This document shows, piece by piece, positions 50,854 to 59,093 of a DNA stretch of 64,000 nt (position 1 is its first letter; every line of letters starts with the position of its first letter). The notes below the pieces were generated by a model. The model had not been told where the DNA came from. It made no database searches and saw only the letters and a program-made list of their open reading frames with translations. A program made the position numbers and the translations under genes. The stretch lies in assembly GCA_963827135.1 (NCBI GenBank), contig CAWGZX010000005.1, positions 434,001 to 498,000 of the forward strand, read 5' to 3'. Origin of the DNA: JAJRAN01 sp963827135. Lineage in GTDB: Archaea; Thermoplasmatota; Thermoplasmata; Methanomassiliicoccales; UBA472.

Positions 50854-51567
50854 CTAGCGGTAGGTGTACTGGAAGCTCACCTCGGCGTTCCCCGCCTTCA
50901 CCTCTGCCCCTTTCCTGGGGAAATCGCCCGAAAGGAGCTGCTTGAGGCGGATGACGTTCAGCTGCCTGGAGGCGAGGATGGACGATATCCCTTCCACGTG
51001 CCCATCGCCGATAACGGCGACCACGTTGACGTACCTCGCCTCGGCATCGGCGATGCGGCCGGACATGAGCTGGTTGCGGTCATCGATCAGGACCTTCTTC
51101 AAGGTGGGGAACTGCTTTCCGAACTGCACGAGGTACTCGTCCTCGTTCTCCGCGAACTTATCGAGCTCGTGCTTCACCTTCTTTTTGCTGGCGAATAAGC
51201 CGGTGAAAGCCGAGACGGAGAGAAGGACCCTCTCCTTGATGGGCATCTCCTTCCACAGACGGGCGAATAGGGTGGAGGCATCAGCGTCGATGAGCAGGGC
51301 GGGTATCCCTGCATCTCTGGCAGTATCTATCGCCGCCAGCATCTCCGAGCCAAGCTCCCCTCCGAAATCCTTCGCCATCTTCTTCTGGAAGATCGAGAGC
51401 AATCGATAGGTTGGGGGCATGGTCCGCTTGGCCTGGGGGTTCTTGAGCGCATAGTAGCGGCTGGGGTCGAGCTCGACGCAGACCGCGCCCGGCATCTCGC
51501 CCTGGATGATCTCCCTTACCTGGGCTCCGATGTCGAATACATGGCCGACCCCGACGAGGGTTATCAT
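50854..51567 (-). CDS. TraB/PrgY-family protein
   Basis: A start at 51567 gives 237 residues; the frame is open further up, but that part overlaps the divergent promoter and gene, and homologues begin at ITLVGVGHVFDIGAQVREII. AVCVELDPSRYYALK, GGELGSEMLAAIDTARDAGI and LIDADASTLFARLW are TraB-domain motifs; the C-terminus has VVAVIGDGHVEGI. The family includes pheromone-shutdown PrgY, with conserved Gly-His, Glu and Asp residues like EreA/ChaN-type proteins. No membrane helix is seen beyond the weak LSVSAFTGLFA. Activity unknown. Confidence 0.8.
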   Translation of the reverse strand: MITLVGVGHVFDIGAQVREIIQGEMPGAVCVELDPSRYYALKNPQAKRTMPPTYRLLSIFQKKMAKDFGGELGSEMLAAIDTARDAGIPALLIDADASTLFARLWKEMPIKERVLLSVSAFTGLFASKKKVKHELDKFAENEDEYLVQFGKQFPTLKKVLIDDRNQLMSGRIADAEARYVNVVAVIGDGHVEGISSILASRQLNVIRLKQLLSGDFPRKGAEVKAGNAEVSFQYTYR

Positions 51568-51681
51568 CTGGTCCACGAAACCGCTTGGCGTCCTTATGCT
51601 TTTGCTCTTAACGCAGCGGATGAGTGGGGTCCGCATCCCTGCCCCTAGCTTATTGGCGTTGCCAACGAAGCGTTTATTATC

Positions 51682-52368
51682 GTGCGGGGTTTGGAAGTTC
51701 CGTTGACCCTGAAGAAAGGATTCGACCTCGTGGCCTTCGACATGGATGGCGTCCTGGTGGACTACAGGAGCTGCTGGACGTGGATCCATGACCATTTCTC
51801 CGTGGACAACGAGGACGCCCTGAACGAATTCATCGACGGGCGGATCGACGACATGGAGTTCATGCGCCGGGACATAGCTTTGTGGAAGGAGCGCAACCCT
51901 TGCTTGTGCCGCTCCGACCTGGACTCCATTTTAGAGCCCCTTCCCATCACCAGCGGCGTGGAGGAGACCGTTTCCGCCCTGAAGGCAGCAGGGATGACGA
52001 CGGTCATCATCACCGGGGGCATCGACATCGTGGCCGAGAGGATCGCGAGACATTATGGGTTCGATGATTTCCTGGCCAATGGAGTGGAATGCGATGAGCG
52101 CGGCCTTGTGACCGGGGAGGGAGTGCTCCGAGTGGAGCTCAAGAACAAGCGCGCCGCCCTGGACTATTTCATGGCCAAGTACTCGGTGAGCCGGGAGCGG
52201 GTTGCCAGCATAGGGGACAGCTTCATCGACATCCCCATGTTCCAGGCATCAGGCATGAGCATAGCCTACAATCCCTTGGACGAAGTTGTGGCCAGGAGCG
52301 CGACACATGTCGTTAGGAGCCAGAACCTCATGGCCGTACTGCCTTACTTACTTGGGAAGGACGGATGA
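51682..52368 (+). CDS. HAD-superfamily phosphatase, SerB-like
   Basis: The 228-residue protein has HAD motif I FDMDGVLVDY, motif II in TTVIITGGIDIVAERIA, and motif IV ASIGDSFIDIPMFQASG. A small cap domain (about 30-95) lies between. It resembles HAD-IB phosphatases such as phosphoserine phosphatase, which would complete the serine pathway with SerA and the class V aminotransferase of this window, though sugar phosphate is an alternative. The start is uncertain: GTG 51682, TTG 51691 or TTG 51703; a TATA-like TTTATTAT at 51673-51680 favours 51703 for a leaderless message. Confidence 0.78.
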   Translation: MRGLEVPLTLKKGFDLVAFDMDGVLVDYRSCWTWIHDHFSVDNEDALNEFIDGRIDDMEFMRRDIALWKERNPCLCRSDLDSILEPLPITSGVEETVSALKAAGMTTVIITGGIDIVAERIARHYGFDDFLANGVECDERGLVTGEGVLRVELKNKRAALDYFMAKYSVSRERVASIGDSFIDIPMFQASGMSIAYNPLDEVVARSATHVVRSQNLMAVLPYLLGKDG

Positions 52369-52369
52369 C

Positions 52370-53023
52370 CTATGGCTTGTGGCCGTGCTCCCCGATCAAG
52401 GGCACGAATATGCAGCCCCCGAGGTCCTCGATGCGGAACTTGCCCTTATTACGCACGACCATCACCAAATCCTGATGCCAGCTCCCTCCCACCGGTACCA
52501 GCATCCTTCCTTCGTCGGCAAGCTGCTGCTTGAGAGGCTCGGGCACATCGGGAGCGGCCGCGGCCACCGAGATGCGGTCGTAGGGAGCGTGCTCCGGCAG
52601 CCCTCTCGTCCCGTCGCCCTCGATCACCTCCACTAGGCCTGAGTATCCGGCTTCCCTGAGGTTCTTCCTCGCCATCTCAGCTAGGGAGGGAATGCGCTCG
52701 ATGGAGTACACCATGCCCCCGGGGCGCACCAGCTCAGCCATCACCGCGGCATGGTATCCAGAGCCGCCGCCCACCTCCAACACCCTATGTCCTGGTCCTA
52801 GGTCCAATGCCTCGGCCATGATGGCGACCATGTGCGGGGCGCTGATCGTCTGGCCTTCCCCGATGTGCAGGGGCGAGTCGACATAGGCATTCTCGCGCGC
52901 TTCGTACGGCAGGAAGAGGTGCCGGGGCACGACCATCATGGCATCGGCAACGCGTTGGCTGCGAATGTAGCCTGAGTCCCTCAGCCTGGAGACCATCCTT
53001 CGCCTAGCCTGCTCGGGCTCCAT
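52370..53023 (-). CDS. pcm: Protein-L-isoaspartate O-methyltransferase
   Basis: The 217-residue protein contains the PCMT signature: RHLFLPYEARENAYVDSPLH, GQTISAPHMVAIMAEAL, the SAM motif VLEVGGGSGYHAAVMAELV, and VEVIEGDGTRGLPEHAPYD. It methylates isoaspartyl residues to start their repair. It is convergent with the HAD gene (one base apart) and 5 bases downstream of the zinc-protein gene, with which it is likely co-transcribed. Confidence 0.94.
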   Translation of the reverse strand: MEPEQARRRMVSRLRDSGYIRSQRVADAMMVVPRHLFLPYEARENAYVDSPLHIGEGQTISAPHMVAIMAEALDLGPGHRVLEVGGGSGYHAAVMAELVRPGGMVYSIERIPSLAEMARKNLREAGYSGLVEVIEGDGTRGLPEHAPYDRISVAAAAPDVPEPLKQQLADEGRMLVPVGGSWHQDLVMVVRNKGKFRIEDLGGCIFVPLIGEHGHKP

Positions 53024-53028
53024 ATCCC

Positions 53029-53628
53029 CTACGAATAGGTCATGCGCGCGCTCTTGGCATAGATGCGCACGATGTCCCTGGCGGGCACGCCCCCTTGGCG
53101 GACCATGCTCTCCCTGGTCTTGATGTAGTGGATTACCACGCTGTCACGGCCGATGTTGAGGATGTCCCCGACGAAGAACTCCTCGTCAGGCAGGGCGGTG
53201 AGCTCGGCAGCGAGCGTCTTCGAGGTCTTGTTGACCGAGATCTTGACCCGGACCTTATCGAACTTCTTGGCCCAGATGGTCTTGATCTCCTTGGCCACGG
53301 CCTCGGGGACCCTTCGCTCGCCCTTCTCTATGGCGGTGATGACCACGTTGGTATCTCCGATGAAGAGCTCGTCCCCCACCACCACCAGCTCGTCCTCGCC
53401 GAACTCGAACTCCGTCTTCTTGGTGGCACCAATGTCGCTGAGAATGATCGCCACCTTGGTCGACTTCGGCTCCCGGACCACGGCGCTGTGCACATGCTGG
53501 CACTCCTGGCATTTGATCGTGGTCTCCAGGACGTCGCCGCCCTTGGATATCCGTCCCTTCAACACTTCATGCAGCGTCTTCTCGCCGCAGGAAGGGCAGT
53601 CTAGATAAAGTGAATTAGGTACCGCCAT
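53029..53628 (-). CDS. HVO_0476-family zinc finger protein
   Basis: This 199-residue protein starts LDCPSCGEKTLHEVLKGRI and has IKCQECQHVHSAVVR, a four-Cys zinc ribbon. Two strand-rich halves follow (VVGDELFIGDTNVVITAIEK, FFVGDILNIGRDSVVIHYIK) that look like repeats of one fold. It matches an archaeal family of unknown function named for Haloferax HVO_0476. Tight spacing with pcm is notable. A role in RNA or protein quality control is only a guess. Confidence 0.82.
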   Translation of the reverse strand: MAVPNSLYLDCPSCGEKTLHEVLKGRISKGGDVLETTIKCQECQHVHSAVVREPKSTKVAIILSDIGATKKTEFEFGEDELVVVGDELFIGDTNVVITAIEKGERRVPEAVAKEIKTIWAKKFDKVRVKISVNKTSKTLAAELTALPDEEFFVGDILNIGRDSVVIHYIKTRESMVRQGGVPARDIVRIYAKSARMTYS

Positions 53629-53682
53629 CTCATCCCTCCGATTTCAATCCGGTCATTTCCATATCACCGCGTCCTATTGAAT

Positions 53683-54240
53683 CTATCTTCTTATCTCGAA
53701 CGGGGCGCCGTGCCCGGGGACCACCACGTCCGCCCAATCTACTATCCTGCGCATGCTCCTCAAGGCCTTATCCGGGTCGTAGTTGAGGCCTGGTGGCACC
53801 CACTTCAGGTAATTGTCCTTTATCGGGAGCGCGTCGCCTACGATGGCGTACTTCCTGTCCGAGTCGACGAACAGGCTCACGCTTCCAGGTGTGTGCCCTG
53901 GCGTCCTCACCAATCTGGCCGAGGCGTCGATCCTGGTCTCCTCGTCCTCTTTGGCCGGCTCGGACTCGAAGGCAATCACCTTGGCCCGGGGGAAGAGGTC
54001 GCTGTTCTCGCAGTGGTCATGGTGATTGTGGGTCAGCACGAGCATGTCCACATCCTCGGGCTGCACCCCGAGCCCCTCTAGCGAGGCGATGACCTTCGGC
54101 CGGTAGGCCGTTGAGGACGTGTCCACAACGATCGTATGGTGCTTCGTGCGCACGAGCGTGGAGGAGCTGTGCGCCTCCAGAACCACCTTCCCGTCCCTTC
54201 GGATCATGCCCTCGCAAAGAACGTCGACCTTCGCCCTCAT
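53683..54240 (-). CDS. MBL-fold metallo-hydrolase
   Basis: The 185-residue protein has the metal motif LTHNHHDHCENSDLF, RTPGHTPGSVSLFV, IVGDALP and VVPGHGAPFEI, all ligand motifs of the glyoxalase II-like MBL fold. Compact size lacks any extra domain, so it could be a thioesterase or nuclease-like hydrolase; the substrate is unknown. It overlaps the rhomboid gene by 4 bases at its start, so the pair is coupled. Confidence 0.9.
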   Translation of the reverse strand: MRAKVDVLCEGMIRRDGKVVLEAHSSSTLVRTKHHTIVVDTSSTAYRPKVIASLEGLGVQPEDVDMLVLTHNHHDHCENSDLFPRAKVIAFESEPAKEDEETRIDASARLVRTPGHTPGSVSLFVDSDRKYAIVGDALPIKDNYLKWVPPGLNYDPDKALRSMRRIVDWADVVVPGHGAPFEIRR

Positions 54241-55109
54241 CTGAGCTTCACCTCATAACCGCATTCGCTAACCAACTTGCCGCCTTTTAAAATGAAGTGG
54301 GAGCCGCATTTGGGACAGACCGCCCTGGCGGCGAAATATTCCAGCCAGGCCTTGCGGATGTCCTCCTGCTTCTCCCCCTTGATCTTCTCCAGCGCGTTCT
54401 TGAGCTCGGGGGTGGTGGCCAGGGGCTCCAATCCTTCGTCTTTGAATTTCACGACCGTAGGGGCCGTATGGACCCTGCCAAGCAGAAGGCCGAGGGCCAT
54501 TCCGGACAGGAAGCCTCCGAGGTGTGCCGCATAGGCGACGCCGCTGGCCCCGGCTCCCAGAACATAAGGCAATTGTGAGGCGAAGAAGGCGACCGCGGCC
54601 GCCCACACTGGGACGTTAGGCAGGATGATGACGAAGAGCGGAAGGGTGAGCTTGTCCCTGGGATAGAGTATGAAGAGCGCTCCGACCAGCCCCGAGATGG
54701 CCCCGGATGCGCCGATGATGAGGGCATAGCTGCCCCACATCACCGCGGCCTGGAGCATCAGGCCGATGACCCCGGCGGCCAGGTAGATCACGAGGACCTT
54801 GTACTTGCCGATCCGCTCCTCCAGAGGCCCTCCGAAAAGGAAGAGGAAGAGCATGTTGGCGAAGATATGGTATATGCCCAGATGCACGAACATGCTGGTG
54901 AAGATGGTATAGAGGCTGTCGAAGGTCTGAAGGTAGATGGGGCGGAAGCCGAGCTCGATTATGATCGTGGAGCTTGGCCCGAGCACCTCGATCATGAAGA
55001 CGACCAGGTTGCCGATGAGCAACATCAAGGTGAGGGAGAAGCGCTTGAGCATCCCCAAGGCCAGGGTCGCCACCATGACCGCTATCGCCGCTATAGAGAA
55101 GGTGTCCAT
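54237..55109 (-). CDS. Rhomboid family intramembrane serine protease with C-terminal zinc ribbon
   Basis: The 290-residue protein has six helices: about 5-20, 26-46, 72-94, 104-122, 127-149 and 190-210. The catalytic dyad is in IIGASGAISGLVGA (Ser 135) and AAHLGGFLSG (His 196). The sequence MFVHLGIYHIFANMLFLFLF matches L1 and TM2 of rhomboids. The cytosolic tail has CPKCGSHFILKGGKLVSECG, with three cysteines of a ribbon, uncommon for the family. It cleaves membrane-spanning proteins. It is followed by an MBL hydrolase gene with a 4-base overlap. Confidence 0.92.
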   Translation of the reverse strand: MDTFSIAAIAVMVATLALGMLKRFSLTLMLLIGNLVVFMIEVLGPSSTIIIELGFRPIYLQTFDSLYTIFTSMFVHLGIYHIFANMLFLFLFGGPLEERIGKYKVLVIYLAAGVIGLMLQAAVMWGSYALIIGASGAISGLVGALFILYPRDKLTLPLFVIILPNVPVWAAAVAFFASQLPYVLGAGASGVAYAAHLGGFLSGMALGLLLGRVHTAPTVVKFKDEGLEPLATTPELKNALEKIKGEKQEDIRKAWLEYFAARAVCPKCGSHFILKGGKLVSECGYEVKLR

Positions 55110-55221
55110 GTTACGATGCCCCTATTTGGTGGATGGATATGTTGGTTTCGTTTGCGAGGGGACGGGGTTGATATTGATGGAAGGCCTCGGGTTATCCGGG
55201 TTTTAAAGCGTCGACAGTCCG

Positions 55222-55809
55222 ATGTTGGAACGAAGACCAATGAGAGTCGATAACAGCATGAGGATGAAGGAGTGCGATTCGGTCTATCCTCCATCCGAGG
55301 ATACATTTCTCTTGCTGGCATGCTTGGAGATTGATTCGAAGAAGAAGGTCCTAGAAATGGGTTGCGGGACCGGGATCATCGCGCTCCATTGCGCCAAGGC
55401 GGGGGGCTTGGTCACCGCGGTCGACATCAACCCCAAGGCGGTCGACTGCGCTCGCGCCAATGCCAAGGTGAACGGCCTCGATGTCAAGGTGCTGCATTCC
55501 GACCTATTCCAGGATGTCGAGGGATCGTTCGACCTCATCATCTTCAATCCGCCCTATGTTCCGGACGACATCAGGGGTGAGATCGAGCGGTCTTGGGCCG
55601 GAGGGGAGGATGGCGTGAGGGTGCTGGAAAGATTCCTCAAGGACGCCCCTGAACATCTGGTCAAAGGCGGAAGGATATTGGTCCTCCTCTCCACCACCAT
55701 GGAGGATGCCGCCTTGCAGTGCGTGCTTTCGCAATTCGTCAGGGAGAGGCTTTCCTCCAAGAGGCTCTTCTTCGAGGAGATCTGGGTGGAGGAGCTCCGC
55801 CTACGCTGA
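55222..55809 (+). CDS. HemK2/Mtq2-type protein-glutamine methyltransferase
   Basis: The 195-residue class I methyltransferase has VYPPSEDTFLLLACLE, SAM motif VLEMGCGTGIIALHCAKAGG, VDINPKAVDCARANA, and catalytic LIIFNPPYVPDDIRGEIE, the NPPY that methylates glutamine or adenine nitrogen. Archaeal relatives modify release factor aRF1 or tRNA with Trm112, present in this window at 13968. The start could be 55222, or more likely 55240 or 55264. The end overlaps the convergent gatE by 9 bases. Confidence 0.85.
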   Translation: MLERRPMRVDNSMRMKECDSVYPPSEDTFLLLACLEIDSKKKVLEMGCGTGIIALHCAKAGGLVTAVDINPKAVDCARANAKVNGLDVKVLHSDLFQDVEGSFDLIIFNPPYVPDDIRGEIERSWAGGEDGVRVLERFLKDAPEHLVKGGRILVLLSTTMEDAALQCVLSQFVRERLSSKRLFFEEIWVEELRLR

Positions 55810-57675
55810 GGTCCCGAGCACCTTGGATATCTCCTTCTTAAGCAGCTCGCTAGCCATCTTGCCGTCCACCTTGCCGCGGAGGCGCTCCATCACGGGGCCC
55901 ATCAACGGGCCGACCGCCCCCATGCCTTTCTCGCGGACGAAGGCCTCCCTCTCCTTTACTATCATGGCCACGACCGTCTCCGCCTCATCGGTGTCCATGC
56001 GTAACAGGCCCAGGTCCTTGATCGACTCTTCCACGCTCCTGCCCTCGCACATCCGCTTCAGCACCTGGGGCAGGGCTTCCTTGGTGAACTTGCCTTCATG
56101 GAGCGCGCCGAACGCCCTTTGCATCGCCGGATCGTCCAGCCTCGATGTGTCCGCCCCTTCCTTCTGGATCTCGGGCAAGGTGCTGAGCAACGTCCGAGCG
56201 GCCACCGCCGCCAGATCGTATCTCAAGGCGACGTCCTCGAACAGATCCTCGTATCCGTCGCGCACGATCTGGCGCGCCTGTTGCTCGTGGATGCCGTACT
56301 TCGAGACGAAGCGCTGCACCTTCTGCTCTGGCATCTCTGGGAGATTCGAACGGACCTGACCTATCCTCTGTTCGGTGATGGTGATGGGCTTGACGTCCGT
56401 CTCTGGATACATGCGGTTGGCCCCAGGAAGGGGCCGGGAATAGGTCGTGCTCCCGTCGGGCAGCGGGTCCCTGGTCTCCTCGGGCACCCCTTCCAGCGCT
56501 AAGTTGGCTCTCTCCACCGCGGCCAATAGGGCGGCCTCGGCCTTGCCCGCCTCGTCGGCGCAGATGGCGAACGCCCCCATGTTATCGAGGGCCAGGGCGT
56601 GGCGCATGGCGGCCACCTCATCCTGCGTGATGCCATAGCCAGGCAGCTCGTCGGAATGGAAGATGCCCATCACCCCGGCGCGCATCCTCGCCCTCTGGGC
56701 CATCTCGGCCCCAAGGCGCAACCTGCCATCGGGGCTTTTCATCGTGCCCTCGAACCCAGGCAGGGAGACCCCTTTGACCTTGCCTCCTTTGGATAATGAA
56801 CCGACGATGACCTTGGACTTGCAGTCCTTAAGGTTGGAGGTGAGGTCGGCTACCTTCGCCTGGATAGGGGCGGCCTTCCTTGAGATGAGCACGTCCCGGA
56901 CCTCCAGCAACGCCCTTTGTCTGTCGACCTCTCTCTGCACGTACTCGGGGAGCATGCGCAGCTCTTGCACCCCCTTGACCTCTACCCTCGCCCCTCCTGG
57001 AATGGAGATGTTGATGTCTTCACGGATGGTCCCCAGCCCCCTCTTGACCTTCTTGGTCGCCCTTAGCAGCGAGCCGAGCCTGGCCGCGACCTCCTTGACC
57101 TCCTCAGGGGTGTGCATGTCCGGTCCGGTCGCCACCTCGATCAAGGGAATCCCCAAGCGGTCCAGCTTGTATGTGATCTCCTGCCCCTTGGCCTCCATCT
57201 TCCTGGCCGCGTCCTCCTCCAGGCAGATGGACTGGATGGTGATGACCTTGCCATCAACTTCCAGCGCGCCGTCCACGGCCACCAGAGCCGTTCTCTGGAA
57301 GCCTGTGGTGTTGGAACCATCGATGACGATCTTGCGCATGAAATGCACCTCGTCGACCGCCTTGGCCTTCAGGAGGACTGAGAAGATGAGCGTGGCTTCG
57401 ATGGCTTGGGAATCGGCATCATGTGGAGGCTCCTCGTCCACCTCTACCAGGCAAGTGACCTTGGACGGGGCGAGGTAGCGGAAGCGCATCTTCCTCTCCG
57501 CCTGAGCCAATGCCGCCCTGTCCACCTCCCCCAACTCGCTCTGGGTGGGGCGGAGGCGACGATGCAGCTCGAAGCCTGGAGCCTCGACCAGCTCGGTGGC
57601 GCAGGAGCAGAATAGCTTCTTCGTGTCGAGCTGTTGATGGATCTCGATGCCACAGGTGAGGACGTGCTCGGCCAT
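55801..57675 (-). CDS. gatE: Glu-tRNA(Gln) amidotransferase subunit E
   Basis: A start at 57675 (624 residues) follows GGAGGGAGG; the open frame upstream belongs to gatD. GIEIHQQLDTKKLFCSCATE, DINISIPGGARVEVKGVQEL and RMYPETDVKPI match the GatB/GatE core. An Asp-tRNA-synthetase-like insertion and the C-terminal YqeY tail (KEALPQVLKRMCEGRSVEES) complete the domain order. With GatD it amidates Glu-tRNA(Gln), an archaea-specific enzyme. It overlaps the gatD stop by one base (TGATG), so it is coupled. Confidence 0.95.
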   Translation of the reverse strand: MAEHVLTCGIEIHQQLDTKKLFCSCATELVEAPGFELHRRLRPTQSELGEVDRAALAQAERKMRFRYLAPSKVTCLVEVDEEPPHDADSQAIEATLIFSVLLKAKAVDEVHFMRKIVIDGSNTTGFQRTALVAVDGALEVDGKVITIQSICLEEDAARKMEAKGQEITYKLDRLGIPLIEVATGPDMHTPEEVKEVAARLGSLLRATKKVKRGLGTIREDINISIPGGARVEVKGVQELRMLPEYVQREVDRQRALLEVRDVLISRKAAPIQAKVADLTSNLKDCKSKVIVGSLSKGGKVKGVSLPGFEGTMKSPDGRLRLGAEMAQRARMRAGVMGIFHSDELPGYGITQDEVAAMRHALALDNMGAFAICADEAGKAEAALLAAVERANLALEGVPEETRDPLPDGSTTYSRPLPGANRMYPETDVKPITITEQRIGQVRSNLPEMPEQKVQRFVSKYGIHEQQARQIVRDGYEDLFEDVALRYDLAAVAARTLLSTLPEIQKEGADTSRLDDPAMQRAFGALHEGKFTKEALPQVLKRMCEGRSVEESIKDLGLLRMDTDEAETVVAMIVKEREAFVREKGMGAVGPLMGPVMERLRGKVDGKMASELLKKEISKVLGTSA

Positions 57676-59000
57676 CAGGCCTCCCTCCTCGGGGACATCT
57701 CGCCTTTGAGGTTGGTCGCCATCATCGCCCTGACCTCCTCTGGCCCCTTGGCCTTGCCAAGTACCCACATCAGCTTGACCAGGGCGGTCTCCGGCAGCAT
57801 GTCCTCGCCGGGGATGACGCCAGCGTTGAGAAGGTCCCTCCCGGTGTCATAGACGTTGAGGTTGACCCGGCCGCTCAGGCATTGAGAGGTCATAACCAAA
57901 GGCATTCCCTGCTTGGCATGCTTCCCAACCACCTCCAGCAGCTCCTTGGAGATGTGCCCCAGGCCAGTACCGGCGATCACCGCTCCGCGGTGATGCGAAA
58001 GGAATGCATCGAAGGCGCTCGGGGACATGCCGGGGTAGAATTGCAACAGGCACACTCGCTCCTCCATGTCCCTGCTCAGCCTGACCTTGGAACCGGATTT
58101 CCTCCGATGAGGGGAGAGCATCTCGATCTTCCCCTCCAGGTCCATCCTCGCAACTGGGCCCTCGTTTATGCTATGGAAGGCGTCCCGACGGCTGGTGTGC
58201 ATCTTTCGCACCCTTGTCCCTCGGTGAACCGCGAAAGAGGTATCGGACATGGACTCGTGCATGAGCACGAATACCTCCGCGGCATCGGAATCGACACAGA
58301 ACCTCGCTGCGGAGACCAGATTAGTGTAGGCATCGGAAGAGGGGCGGTCAGACGATCTCTGTGCACCGACCAGGAGCACTGGCTTCGGGATGTCGTCCAG
58401 CATGAAGGACAAGGCGGCCGAAGTGTATCCCATGGTATCCGTCCCGTGAGGCACGATCACCCCCTCGTCTCCAGCGTTGAGGCGGTCAGCGACCTCCTCC
58501 GCCAATCTCTGCCAATACTCGATCCTCATGTTCTCCGAGAAAATGGAGAAGATGACCTTGGCCTCGACCTGGCAGACCTCGGCCATCTCTGGTACCGCAG
58601 ATACTAGGTCGGCAGCGGAAAGGGCGGGGTGCACGGCTCCGGTGCGGTAGTCGACGTAGGAGGCGATGGTCCCTCCCGTCCCTAGCACCGCCACCCTCTT
58701 CTTACCTTCCGCAAGGGAGGGGGACCTGGACGGTCTCTCCTTCTTCGCGCCCTTACTGGTCACGCTCAAGGTCGCACCCTCCCCCAGCCTGACCCCTATG
58801 TTATAACCGCTCTTTTGCTTGAGGACCAAGACGTCCGGGTCGGAGAACTCATGATGAGGCATGAGGACACCGGACCTTTCGGTCGAGCCCATGACGATCT
58901 TGACGTTGTCACCATCTTCGGCTCCAGCATGGCGCAGGAGCTCCGCCACCCTCCGTGAATAGCTCAATCGATCGCCTGGGTCGAGATTAGGCTTCGGCAA
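57675..59000 (-). CDS. gatD: Glu-tRNA(Gln) amidotransferase subunit D
   Basis: The 441-residue protein has an N-terminal small-barrel domain (about 30-70) and an asparaginase-type domain: VLGTGGTIASYVDYRTGAV with the nucleophilic Thr and VPHGTDTMGYTSAALSFML with the second catalytic Thr. It generates ammonia from asparagine or glutamine for GatE. Start is a TTG at 59000; a TTG at 58967 (SYSRRVAELLRHA) is an equally plausible start. It heads the gatD-gatE pair. Confidence 0.94.
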   Translation of the reverse strand: MPKPNLDPGDRLSYSRRVAELLRHAGAEDGDNVKIVMGSTERSGVLMPHHEFSDPDVLVLKQKSGYNIGVRLGEGATLSVTSKGAKKERPSRSPSLAEGKKRVAVLGTGGTIASYVDYRTGAVHPALSAADLVSAVPEMAEVCQVEAKVIFSIFSENMRIEYWQRLAEEVADRLNAGDEGVIVPHGTDTMGYTSAALSFMLDDIPKPVLLVGAQRSSDRPSSDAYTNLVSAARFCVDSDAAEVFVLMHESMSDTSFAVHRGTRVRKMHTSRRDAFHSINEGPVARMDLEGKIEMLSPHRRKSGSKVRLSRDMEERVCLLQFYPGMSPSAFDAFLSHHRGAVIAGTGLGHISKELLEVVGKHAKQGMPLVMTSQCLSGRVNLNVYDTGRDLLNAGVIPGEDMLPETALVKLMWVLGKAKGPEEVRAMMATNLKGEMSPRREA

Positions 59001-59039
59001 TAAGGTTTTTTGGAGTATGGAGGCCCAAGCTCCGCTCTC

Positions 59040-59093
59040 AGGACAAAGGAAAGAGAAAAGGGAAAAGAAGGTTTAAGGAAAAGGTTTGGACGC
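59040..59093 (-). terminator. Pyrimidine-rich terminator of the beta-helix gene
   Basis: On the minus strand directly after the stop the sequence contains CCTTTTCCTTAAACC, TTCTTTTCCCTTTTCTC and TTTCCTTTG, a T-rich stretch typical of archaeal termination. It also separates this gene from gatD. Confidence 0.5.

Noticed and set aside
55801..57768. Extended N-terminus of GatE
   Set aside because: The extra residues overlap gatD out of frame. The ATG at 57675 has a strong ribosome site and a GatE-like start (MAEHVLTCGIEIHQQL).
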